A stretch of DNA of 64,000 bases from Aureisphaera galaxeae (GTDB lineage: Bacteria; Bacteroidota; Bacteroidia; Flavobacteriales; Flavobacteriaceae), in NCBI RefSeq assembly GCF_028561275.1, contig NZ_JAQQTF010000002.1, positions 951,592-1,015,591 of the forward strand. The letters are read 5' to 3'. Under the pieces are notes generated by a model. The model worked only from the letters and a program-made list of their open reading frames with translations. It was not told where the DNA came from and made no database searches. Position 1 is the first letter of the stretch. Each line of letters starts with the position of its first letter. Of this stretch, positions 43,987-53,700 are shown piece after piece. A program made the translations under genes and the position numbers.

Positions 43987-45291
43987 ATGATCTTAGCAAG
44001 TACATTAGGTGTAGTAGTAGCCACGGTGGTCGCGTTTTTAGTGTTGATCCTTCTTTTGGTGGCACTCTTGCTATTCACCAAACAAAAACTTTCCCCCTCT
44101 GGGCCGGTAAAGATTACCATTAACGATGAAAAGGTCATAGAAGTTCCTTCTGGAGGGACGTTGTTGTCCACCCTTGGAAATCAAAAAGTATTCTTGCCAT
44201 CTGCATGTGGAGGTGGTGGAACCTGTATCCAGTGCGAATGTCATGTATTGGAAGGCGGAGGAGAGGCTTTGCCTACCGAAACCCCTCACTTTACCCGTAA
44301 GGAACTGAAATCAGGTGCCCGTTTGGCCTGTCAGGTAAAGGTAAAGCAAGACATGAATATCCACATTCCTGAAGAGGTATTCGGAATTAAGAAATGGGAA
44401 GCGACCGTAGTGAGAAACTACAACGTGGCCTCATTCATCAAGGAATTCGTAGTAGAGATTCCTGAAGATATGAACTACAAAGCTGGTGGGTATATTCAAA
44501 TTGAAATTCCCCCATGTGAGATTAAATATGGTGATATCGACATTACTGCCCACCCTGAAGAGCATGAAACGGCTGATAAGTTTCAAGCCGAGTGGGATAA
44601 ATTTGGTCTTTGGCCATTGGTAATGAAGAACACCGAAATCGTAGAAAGAGCGTACTCCATGGCCTCATACCCTGCCGAGGGGCGTGAGATTATGTTGAAT
44701 GTTCGTATTGCAACTCCACCATGGGACCGTGCGAAGAACCAATGGATGCAAGTAAATCCAGGAATTGCTTCTTCTTACATCTTTGCTCAGAAGCCAGGAG
44801 ATAAAGTAACCATTTCCGGACCTTATGGTGAGTTCTTCATCAACCCATCCGAAGCTGAAATGCTATATGTAGGTGGGGGTGCTGGAATGGCGCCAATGCG
44901 TTCTCACTTGTACCACCTTTTCAAGACTTTGAAAACGGGTCGTAAAGTAACCTATTGGTATGGAGGACGTTCTAAGCGAGAGTTGTTCTACATTGAGCAC
45001 TTTAGAGCATTAGAAAGAGACTTCCCTAACTTCAAGTTCTACATGGCATTGTCTGAGCCGCTTCCAGAAGATAACTGGAAAGTGAAAGAAGGCATTGAAG
45101 GAGAAGGAGATGGATTCGTAGGATTCATTCACCAAGTGGTGATCGATAACTACCTGAACCACCACGAAGCACCAGAAGATATCGAATTGTATTTCTGTGG
45201 TCCTCCATTGATGAACCAGGCGGTTCAGAAGATGGGAGAAGACTTCGGAATTCCGGACGAGAACATCCGATTCGACGACTTCGGAGGATAA
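43987..45291 (+). CDS. nqrF: Na+-translocating NADH:quinone reductase subunit F
   Basis: 434 aa electron-entry subunit. An N-terminal membrane helix (residues 5-30) is followed by a ferredoxin domain binding [2Fe-2S] through Cys74, Cys80, Cys83 and Cys115. The FAD and NADH domains follow: [12 protein letters not shown] (FAD), [21 protein letters not shown] (NADH) and [21 protein letters not shown] near the end. It is the last gene of the operon and is followed 23 nt later by a terminator. Confidence 0.97.
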   Translation: MILASTLGVVVATVVAFLVLILLLVALLLFTKQKLSPSGPVKITINDEKVIEVPSGGTLLSTLGNQKVFLPSACGGGGTCIQCECHVLEGGGEALPTETPHFTRKELKSGARLACQVKVKQDMNIHIPEEVFGIKKWEATVVRNYNVASFIKEFVVEIPEDMNYKAGGYIQIEIPPCEIKYGDIDITAHPEEHETADKFQAEWDKFGLWPLVMKNTEIVERAYSMASYPAEGREIMLNVRIATPPWDRAKNQWMQVNPGIASSYIFAQKPGDKVTISGPYGEFFINPSEAEMLYVGGGAGMAPMRSHLYHLFKTLKTGRKVTYWYGGRSKRELFYIEHFRALERDFPNFKFYMALSEPLPEDNWKVKEGIEGEGDGFVGFIHQVVIDNYLNHHEAPEDIELYFCGPPLMNQAVQKMGEDFGIPDENIRFDDFGG

Positions 45292-45314
45292 TATTCTTAG
45301 ACATATTAATAATG

Positions 45315-45343
45315 AAAAAACCCTACAATTTTGTAGGGTTTTT
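45315..45343 (+). terminator. Terminator of the nqr operon
   Basis: AACCCTACAA pairs perfectly with TTGTAGGGTT across two bases, flanked by A and T runs. It opens the 380-nt gene-free stretch 45292-45671, which otherwise holds only the promoter at 45380-45410 and a leader of about 250 nt with no recognised element. Confidence 0.8.
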
Positions 45344-45379
45344 CTTGTTAATACAATTTCGAGATATTATCGACAAAAT

Positions 45380-45410
45380 GTTGTTTTTCTTCGATAAAAA
45401 TGTATTTTTG
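45380..45410 (+). promoter_or_regulatory. Promoter of the first giant T9SS gene
   Basis: GTTG at 45380-45383 is followed after exactly 19 nt by TATTTTTG at 45403-45410, a good match to TTTG/TAnnTTTG. A TTCGATAAAAATG element lies between the boxes and recurs upstream of the third and fourth giant genes. The predicted leader is unusually long, about 250 nt. Confidence 0.6.
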
Positions 45411-45671
45411 GGAGTTACCAAATCAATTGACCCCAATGAACCCAAATCGTATGCCTTCCCCGGCCAAATTCTTGGTACATACTTTCATATTCATTTTCAG
45501 TCAATTGGAAGATTTCAGTCAGTTATTACTGGAAAATTACTACAGAAATGGAAAGTATAATCTAAAAAATTTTCAAACCCCTGAATTAAATTATTTGGCC
45601 GTTAATTGCTACTAATAGCAATTTTTACCATGTTATTATCTTACTATAGGATTGGCCTAAAAATGTGAATT

Positions 45672-48600
45672 ATGATGAAAAGAAAACCAACCTTACTGTT
45701 GCTTTTTTTGTGCTTTGCAACAGCAATGTTCGCTCAAGAAAGAACAAGTGAAAAAAACAGCGAGTACACTCCAAGTAGATATCCTACAAAAATCCTTTAC
45801 CCTAAGAACTTTTATGTTTCTACCCCAGTTAGGGATATGCCCGTTTGTGATGATCTGACCACATTCGATGGTTACTTTGTTCCAAAAGATGGTGTAAATA
45901 CTTCATCTGAGATGAGTGAGAAGAGAAAAAGAAAATTGGCACATCTTAATGCAGCAGGACGCAGTAGTACGGAAATAGATCCCCTAATACAAGGGCCAGA
46001 AGGACACAAGCGTGCTTCTTCAACAAGAACACCCATTGTGAGTTTTGAAAGTATTGGGCTTAATGTTTCTCCACCCGATCCATCCATGGCCGTAGGGCCT
46101 AACCACGTGGTTACTATGGAGAATGGGCAATGGGCCGTTTTCGATAAAACAGGCGTCATGGCGTCTGGTTTCCCCAAGCTGCTAACAGATCCATTATCCG
46201 GACCTACGCATGCCGATAACGCAGGGGATCCTGTAGTGATGTATGATAGAGAAGCAGACAGATGGTTCCTGTCCCAGTTTCAATTATCTGGTAATCCATC
46301 TTTAAGTGATGATGTATTCCTTATTGGGGTATCTACAACACCAGACCCAACAGGCTCGTACAACGTTTACGAATATGAGTTGACCGCAGGGAATGACTAT
46401 CCCCACTACGGGATTTGGGGAGATACCTATGTAACTGCAGGTAACTTCACCGGAGCACAAAAAGTATATACCTTCAACAGAAATAAAATGTTGGCGGGAG
46501 ACGGTACTGCAGAGATTGTAGGTTTTTCTCCCTCTGGATTAGGATCTTCTGGTTTTGCCGCTCCTATTCCTGCACATTCTGAAGCATCGGGAGCCGCTAC
46601 GGGAGATGCGAAAATATTATTCTATCAAGATGATGCCTTTTCTGGAGTAACCTCAGATCACGTCGGATTGTGGAACATCGATATGGATTGGACCAATGCT
46701 ACAACCATTGCTAACTCCACGATTTCAGGTAAAATACAAATACCAACTTCTCCTTTCGATGCAGCCATCGCAGGAGGGTTTGCCAACTTGCAACAACCGG
46801 GTACTACACAGCGAATCGATGCTATCGTAGGAGCTGTAATGAATATGTGTCATTGGTATAAATTTCCTACCTACGAATCTATTCTACTGAATTGGGTAGT
46901 TGAAATTCAGAATGGGACCCAAAAATCGGGAATCCGCTGGGTAGAGATGAGAAGTACAGATGGTGGTGCTTCTTGGAGTGTATACCAAGAAGGTACATTT
47001 ACCGATCCTGCACAAGCTACCGTTGCGCTTAAAGAATCTGTATTCATGGGCTGTATGTCTATGGATGACCAAGGAAATATCGGTCTAGGATATACCAAAA
47101 CAGGATCTTCTACTTTCCCATCACTTTACTATACGGGAAGGTTAGCTGGAGATGCACTGGGAACTATGACTTTTGGAGAGAATTTGGTGATTTCTGGAAC
47201 CAACTCGGTAACCGGGAACGACCGTTATGGAGATTACGGACAGGCCGTAAGGGATCCTAGTGATGATAAAACCTTTTGGGTTACCTCAGAGTATTCTGGA
47301 GACGGAGGTGCCAATGGTAGACAGGTACGAGTGTATTCGTTTAAACTTGCGCCCGACACCCCAGAGATTAGCTTTTCAACTACTGCAGGTACTGAAACTG
47401 AAGATGAAGACGGATGTTTTACCGATGTAACGGTTCCTTTGAATATCGCTTTGGCCCCTTCGGCCAATGCGGATGTTACCTTTGTAATAAATGGAAGTTC
47501 AACAGCGACTACAGGAGTAGACTTCGACTTACTTACACCTAATGTTACCTTTGGTACGGGTAGTTCTACTTCCCAAAATATGATCCTGCGAGTGTACCAC
47601 GATGGTTTGGTAGAAGGAGATGAAACGGTAACGGTAGACTTTACGGTGAATGCCAATGGTGGAGATGCTACGGCCAATACCAGTGCAGATTCGTATACCC
47701 TGACCATTTCGAGTCCTGATGTCGTTCCGCTTTCTACGCAGACGGCTACCTTATTCAGCGACGGTTTCGAAACCTATTCAGATTTCGACATTAATCCAGT
47801 TGGTGGATGGACCATGTTCGATGGCGATGGCGATTCTACCTATGGATCTACTGCCTACGATTTTACCAACGAAAATTATACAGGAACATTTATCGTGTTC
47901 AACCCAAGCCAGACAACGCCTTCGGCTGCGGGGAGTAACTTTGATGCCCGTTCCGGCGATAAAGGATATTATTGCTTTAATGAAAGTATAGCGCCCCAGC
48001 AGAACGATGACTATATCTTCACGCCGCAAATTGCGTTGAATGGAACCAATAGCGAATTGAAATTTTGGGCGAAGTCTGTAGTCGATACCTATGGTTTGGA
48101 GCGTTTCCAAGTCGGGGTTTCAACAACGGATACGAATCCAGCCAGTTTTACCTTTATAAGCGCGAGTCCTTATGTAGAACCTCCGACCACATGGACGGAA
48201 TACACCTATGATCTATCGGCTTACGATGGGCAAAACATTTATATTACCTTCCATGTTGTCTCTGCCGATGCCTTTGTTTTCATGCTAGATGATGTTTCGG
48301 TGACGGCTACCGTATCTACCGATGTACAAACAGCGGAAAATTCTGCTACGCAGGATCAGATGGAAATCAATGGAACGGGAACAAGATATGCCCAAGATAC
48401 TAGTTCTGACAATGTGATGATTGGCATGACCAATAACAATAGCTTCGATTATGGTTGTGTTAGTTCTTATGTGTCTAGAGCAGGAACCAGTGCGCAATCC
48501 TATAACGGAAGCAGTGCTCCGAATTTGGTGATGGACAAAACATTTACGATCACCCCATCGAATACAGCAGGAGCTGGAGATAACAGTATTACCTTCTATT

Positions 48601-50507
48601 TCACGGAAGCTGAAATTGCCGGTTGGGAATCGGCCACAGGACTGCTCCGTGCAAATTTGGTTGCTGCAAGGGGAACCGCCTCCAGTGTGACAGAAACTTC
48701 TGCCCTTACCATTGGCAGTTTCGGGAGTAATGTGACGCTTACGGGTACATTCACTGGACTGAATGGAAACTATTACTTCGGAACGGCAAGTGCTTTTGTA
48801 TCCTGTGCCGGGGTTACCAAAACATGGGATGGTGCTACTTGGAGCCCTGCTGGGGCACCTGACGCCACCAACGAAGTTATTTTGGCTGGAAACTACAATA
48901 CCAATACCGATGGAAACCTAAATGCCTGTAAGCTAACAGTGAATTCCGGAATTACCTTAACCGTGCCGGGAAGTACCTTTACTAGTATTGCGGGAGATAT
49001 CATTGTAAATGGTACTGTAGTAGTAGAACACGAAGGAAGTGTGGTGCAAACCAACGCGAATCCTATTGTTCAGAATAATGGAACCATCAATGTAAACCTT
49101 ACGACGCCGAATTTGGCCTCCAGGGATTTTATGGTGATGGGAAGCCCAATGACCACAGAAACTAGGGAAAGCGTTTGGAACACGGCCTTCTTAGTGTTGG
49201 ATGCTGAGACGGCCAACTTTGTGCCGCATCCGGATGTAGAAGCCATGTTCCCAGGAGCTGAGAACTTTGCAGATGATAATAATGACTTCTGGTCGCCTGT
49301 AGTAGCAGGAACAATTACACCGGGAGAAGGATACATCGTACGCCCACAGGCTGGGTACGGTCAGCCAGGAGGTGTATTCAACTATACATATGATGGAGGA
49401 ACCCTTAATACCGGTCCTGTTAACTTTACGGTGGTACAGAATACGCCTGGACCTGGGCCAGCAGATAATAAGAATGCCAGTCCTAATGTATTGGCAAACC
49501 CATATCCTTCGGCCATTTTAGCAGACGACTTCATCAGTGCCAATTCCATGATCGACGAGTTGTATTTCTGGGAGCATCTTACGCCTCCAAGTGCTACTTT
49601 GCCAGGAGCGGGAAGCATGAACTTCTCTATGGAAGACATCTCTATGTACAACCTATCTGGGGGTACTGCCGCCGCTTCGGATGGAACGGGTATCGACACG
49701 CGTCCCAATGGATATGTTTCCACGGGCCAAGGATTTGGTATCAAGGCGACGGCTGCAGGAACAGCAGTCTTTACCAATGCCATGAGAAGAACGGACAATA
49801 ACAATACACTTCGTGTTCAGGAAGACAGGGAGCGTATTTGGTTGAACCTATCCACTTCTGAATATAGCATGCAGAAGCAAGCATTATTGGCTTTCAACGG
49901 AGACAATGCCACAGAAGGGATGGACCCTGGTTATGACAGCCGAAGATTGGCTACAGTAGTTTCTTTGTATACTCACCTTCAGGATGGTACTGAGGAACTG
50001 GGTATCCAGACCCTGGGGCAGTTCGATCATTCCATTACTGTACCTGTTGGGTTCTCAACCCTCATCGATGCCGATACGGAATACAAGATTTCCATTGCCG
50101 ATATAGAGGGGGTACAACTTACGGACTCCGATGTTTACCTTGTAGATCATCTTACGGGGGCCGTTCAGGACTTAAGGGTAGATTCTTATGGGTTTGTTAG
50201 CGGAATGGGAACCTTCCATAACCGTTTCACTTTGCATTTCAGCCGAGTACTGGGAACTGAAAGTGTAGCGCTGGAGTCGATTACCATGTTCCCCAACCCA
50301 ACAACAGGTCAATTGAACATTGCATCGCCACAAGCTGCTATCGAAAAGGTAGAAGTATATGACCTTATGGGAAGAATGGTGACTACAAACAATATACAAG
50401 GTAATAACAACATTCTGATAGACCTTTCAGGATTAAAGACCTCTGTATACTTTGTTACGTTAACTACAGATCAAGGTGTTGTTACCAAGAAAATTGTGAA
50501 GAAATAA
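45672..50507 (+). CDS. Giant T9SS protein with propeller-like head and shared tail
   Basis: 1611 aa. The signal peptide is residues 1-21 (AMFAQ). The head, about residues 120-560, has sialidase/BNR-like features: DPSMAVGPNHVVTMENGQWAVFDKTG, VVMYDREADRWFLSQF, YPHYGIWGDTYVTAGNF and GGASWSVYQEG. No complete sialidase active site is evident, so no activity is assigned. A Calx-beta domain follows (about 563-690, RVYHDGLVEGDETVTV), then an anchor-J-like domain (about 700-890), a beta domain with SFDYGC (about 900-1040), the shared WDG...WSP cassette (about 1043-1530) and a T9SS type A sorting domain (FPNPTTGQLNI to KKIVKK). It is the first of four consecutive giant secreted proteins. Confidence 0.8.
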   Translation: MMKRKPTLLLLFLCFATAMFAQERTSEKNSEYTPSRYPTKILYPKNFYVSTPVRDMPVCDDLTTFDGYFVPKDGVNTSSEMSEKRKRKLAHLNAAGRSSTEIDPLIQGPEGHKRASSTRTPIVSFESIGLNVSPPDPSMAVGPNHVVTMENGQWAVFDKTGVMASGFPKLLTDPLSGPTHADNAGDPVVMYDREADRWFLSQFQLSGNPSLSDDVFLIGVSTTPDPTGSYNVYEYELTAGNDYPHYGIWGDTYVTAGNFTGAQKVYTFNRNKMLAGDGTAEIVGFSPSGLGSSGFAAPIPAHSEASGAATGDAKILFYQDDAFSGVTSDHVGLWNIDMDWTNATTIANSTISGKIQIPTSPFDAAIAGGFANLQQPGTTQRIDAIVGAVMNMCHWYKFPTYESILLNWVVEIQNGTQKSGIRWVEMRSTDGGASWSVYQEGTFTDPAQATVALKESVFMGCMSMDDQGNIGLGYTKTGSSTFPSLYYTGRLAGDALGTMTFGENLVISGTNSVTGNDRYGDYGQAVRDPSDDKTFWVTSEYSGDGGANGRQVRVYSFKLAPDTPEISFSTTAGTETEDEDGCFTDVTVPLNIALAPSANADVTFVINGSSTATTGVDFDLLTPNVTFGTGSSTSQNMILRVYHDGLVEGDETVTVDFTVNANGGDATANTSADSYTLTISSPDVVPLSTQTATLFSDGFETYSDFDINPVGGWTMFDGDGDSTYGSTAYDFTNENYTGTFIVFNPSQTTPSAAGSNFDARSGDKGYYCFNESIAPQQNDDYIFTPQIALNGTNSELKFWAKSVVDTYGLERFQVGVSTTDTNPASFTFISASPYVEPPTTWTEYTYDLSAYDGQNIYITFHVVSADAFVFMLDDVSVTATVSTDVQTAENSATQDQMEINGTGTRYAQDTSSDNVMIGMTNNNSFDYGCVSSYVSRAGTSAQSYNGSSAPNLVMDKTFTITPSNTAGAGDNSITFYFTEAEIAGWESATGLLRANLVAARGTASSVTETSALTIGSFGSNVTLTGTFTGLNGNYYFGTASAFVSCAGVTKTWDGATWSPAGAPDATNEVILAGNYNTNTDGNLNACKLTVNSGITLTVPGSTFTSIAGDIIVNGTVVVEHEGSVVQTNANPIVQNNGTINVNLTTPNLASRDFMVMGSPMTTETRESVWNTAFLVLDAETANFVPHPDVEAMFPGAENFADDNNDFWSPVVAGTITPGEGYIVRPQAGYGQPGGVFNYTYDGGTLNTGPVNFTVVQNTPGPGPADNKNASPNVLANPYPSAILADDFISANSMIDELYFWEHLTPPSATLPGAGSMNFSMEDISMYNLSGGTAAASDGTGIDTRPNGYVSTGQGFGIKATAAGTAVFTNAMRRTDNNNTLRVQEDRERIWLNLSTSEYSMQKQALLAFNGDNATEGMDPGYDSRRLATVVSLYTHLQDGTEELGIQTLGQFDHSITVPVGFSTLIDADTEYKISIADIEGVQLTDSDVYLVDHLTGAVQDLRVDSYGFVSGMGTFHNRFTLHFSRVLGTESVALESITMFPNPTTGQLNIASPQAAIEKVEVYDLMGRMVTTNNIQGNNNILIDLSGLKTSVYFVTLTTDQGVVTKKIVKK
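48801..50507 (+). repeat. Shared C-terminal cassette, copy 1
   Basis: Encodes the WDG...WSP cassette plus sorting domain. By eye it has about 15 differences in 235 residues from copy 2 over the segment GSVVQT to GFGIKA. Stretches of about 65 nt differ by a single base (49683-49747 against 54487-54551). Confidence 0.85.
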
Positions 50508-50528
50508 AGACATAAAATATTCAATGTG

Positions 50529-50560
50529 AAAAACGCCTCCTTATTGGAGGCGTTTTTTTT
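50529..50560 (+). terminator. Terminator of the first giant gene
   Basis: AAACGCCTCC pairs with GGAGGCGTTT around TTATT and is followed by a T run. The sequence between the stop codon and this hairpin is nearly identical to that after the second giant gene. Confidence 0.8.
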
Positions 50561-50580
50561 ATTTAACAAATCCTTCATAT

Positions 50581-50622
50581 CGTTCTTAAAAGCTCCTTTA
50601 TATCGATCAAACATCAGTTTTG
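50581..50622 (+). promoter_or_regulatory. Degenerate copy of the array promoter upstream of the second giant gene
   Basis: The stretch aligns with the promoter regions of the first and third genes. The -33 GTTG has become GCTC, and the -7 TATTTTTG has become CAGTTTTG (50615-50622), losing the TA. The rest of 50508-50764 is A/T-rich with one weak TATCTTTA at 50692-50699. Confidence 0.4.
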
Positions 50623-50764
50623 AAGGTTGTTTAAATTGTTCTAAAATGATTTTATGTGCTTGAATAATAATGTTTTAATCATAATAAGTAATATCTTTAT
50701 ACAAAAACCCCCGTTTTTTTAAATCATTCAGCCAAAAACCCCCTGGCCATTAGACTATATTATT

Positions 50765-53700
50765 ATGAGAAGAAAGATTACACCATCAGTTTGCATGCGA
50801 ATACTATATATAGGCATGCTATGTTTTTTGACGACGACAATTATTGAAAGGGATGCCGATAATACCCATAGTAAATTTTCGGCAGATACTTCACACGAAT
50901 GCATGCATAACCATACCCCAGCTCATGAAGAGGCAGAGGCAATACTAAAGCAACATGCTATTTCATTTATAACAACACACTTGGATAAATCGTTGAAGCA
51001 AGCCATTGAGTTGACCAAAGGGAACTCTGATGAATTTATTGGTTTCCCGGCTACCTGTTTTGCACCCGATACGGACCCAAGTGTTGTAGAAGATTTTTAT
51101 AAGAGTAGAGCAGCGCTAGAAAATAGCCTAGGGTTACCGGACTCACATGATTCTCGATTCAATTTGCTGAATCGTTGGACTACCACCGCTTCAGATGGGG
51201 GAGGTTTAGGTCAAGGTGATTTCACAACTCTAACATGGAGTTATGTTCCCGATGGTACACCTATAGGGAATAGCGGTTGTCAGGTACCTGGTGAGTCGAG
51301 CGATCCAAGTGACTTTATAGCATTTTTCAATGGGATCTATGGAGGTCCAACAACTCCTGGCGATTTCACGACAGCACCATGGCATGCAGTTTTCGTTAGC
51401 ATGTTCGATTCATGGTCGGCCGTGAGTGGATTAAATTTTGTGTATGAGCCCAATGACGACGGAGCTACTGTGGTTACTGGAGGGGCTGGAGCTATAGGAG
51501 TAAGAGGGGATTTGCGTATTTCAGGGCACCGAGTCGATGGTAATAGTAATGTTCTGGCATGTAACTATTTTCCTCAGAATGGTGACATGATTATCGATAC
51601 CGATGATAACTACTATTCAAACAATCCGGGTATAGGTACCACGAACGTTTTAACTCATGAGATTGGTCATGGATTGGGTATTTTACATGTATGTCCAGTA
51701 TCACAAACAAAATTAATGGAGCCTTTCGTAACTACTGTGTTTACAGGTCCCCAAGAAGATGATATTTTAGCAACGAACAGGAATTATGGAGATCCCGAAG
51801 GAGCCAATGATACTTCTGGAACGGCAACAGTGCTGGGCAGTACTGCAAATCCGGTTACGTATAATAGAAACCAAAGAAGTGTTGACGATAATGGAGATGT
51901 GGACTATTATTCTTTTACTATTAGTCAGTCAACACTGCTTTCGGGAACACTTACGCCCACGGGAACGCTGTATCTAAGTGGAGTTCAAAATGGTGATGGG
52001 AGTTGCTCAGCAGGAACAGCCTTTAACGCATTAACCGTGGCCGATGTGATGTTCGAAATACTGAACACGGATGGAGTTTCGGTATTGGCGACGGGAGACG
52101 CCAATGGACCTGGAGTTGCCGAAAGCGTTACAAATATATCTTTACCTAGTGCCGGAACATATTTTGTTCGTGTGAGTCAGCAGGGTGCTTCGGTCGATAA
52201 CGTTCAGATGTATGATTTAAGTATTTCCCTAACAGCGGCTGTGTTAACTCCAGAGATTGCTTTTGCTTCCACTACTGGAAATGGAGCCGAAGGTAACGAT
52301 TGCTCCTTTACCGATGTAAATGTAAACCTTAATATAGGAGCGGCACCCTCGGCAAATGCTGAAGTAAGCTTTAGTATTGATGGTTCTTCCACCGCCTCGC
52401 AAGGATCAGATTTTGATTTGATGACTTCGAGCGTGATCTTCAATACTGGAAGTACAGCTTCTCAGACCATGACCTTGAGGATTTATCACGATGCCTTTGT
52501 AGAAGGGGATGAAACCATTGTTGTGAACACCTCTTTGAATGCCAATGGAGGTGACGCTACACTAAACCCCGCTGCAGATACCTTTACATATACGATAACC
52601 AATGATGATGTAGCTCCTGTAGCTTCTTTCGACACCAATGTTTTTTCGGCAGATTTTGAAGATATAACAGGATGGACTGTGGCAGATAATGATGGAGATG
52701 GAAATCAATGGCTGATTTTCGATCCATTTGCACACGGAAATCTTACGGGAAGATGGGCTGGATCCGTTACGAACCTAGCCGTAATTGGGGGATCGGGTAT
52801 CCTCACACCGGATAATTTCTTGTTCAGTCCCGCTTTCTCGATTCCTGCAGATGCCACCAATACAGAAATTACTTTTGAAATTGGTGACCTCGGCATTCCG
52901 GAGCATTATGCAGTGTATTTTGCCTCCACAAACTCTGTGGCAGCCGCATTGAGCGGAACCTTGATTGAAGAAGCCAACACCATTGGTAACGATACCGATA
53001 CCAGAACAGTGAACCTAGCGTCCCTAGCTGGACAAACAGGTCACTTAGCCTTTAGGCACTACAATACTACAGGGAATAGTCTCCTCATGTTAGATACCAT
53101 AGATGTGGTTGTTACGCAAGGAACCCCTGTGCAAACAGCAGTGAATAGTGGCACTCCGGATCAAGTAAATATAAATGGAACGGGTACGGCACATACCGCC
53201 GATCCTGGCTCTGGGGATGTGATGTTAGATATCACTAACTCCAATAGTTTCGACTATGGATGTGCAGATGTATCGGTATCCCGAGCTGGAACGGGTGCGC
53301 AATCCTATAACGGAAGTACCGCTCCCAATTTGGTGACGGACAAAACATTTACGATTACCCCAACGAATACAACTGGGTCCGGCAATACCAGCATTACCTT
53401 TTATTTCACTGAAGCGGAAATCGCAGGTTGGGAAGCGGCCACTGGACTGCTTCGTGGAAGTCTGGTCGCGGCGAGGGGAAGCACCTCCAGTGTAACGGAG
53501 ACCTCCGCCCTTACCATTGGCAGTTTCGGTAGCAATGTGACCCTTACGGGAACATTCACCGGACTTAACGGAAATTATTACTTCGGGACGGCAAGTGCTT
53601 TTACTTCCTGTGCTGGGGTGACCAAAACCTGGGATGGTGCCAATTGGAGCCCTGCAGGGCCACCTGATGCTACCAACGAAGTCATTTTGGCCGGAAATTA

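Noticed and set aside
45312..45615. Small plus-strand open frames between nqrF and the first giant gene
   Set aside because: They cross the nqr terminator and a promoter and encode no plausible protein; the stretch is better read as terminator, promoter and leader.
47234..49804. Several minus-strand open frames inside the giant T9SS genes
   Set aside because: They recur at equivalent places in each duplicated tail as mirror frames of the conserved plus-strand protein, so they are by-products of the duplication.
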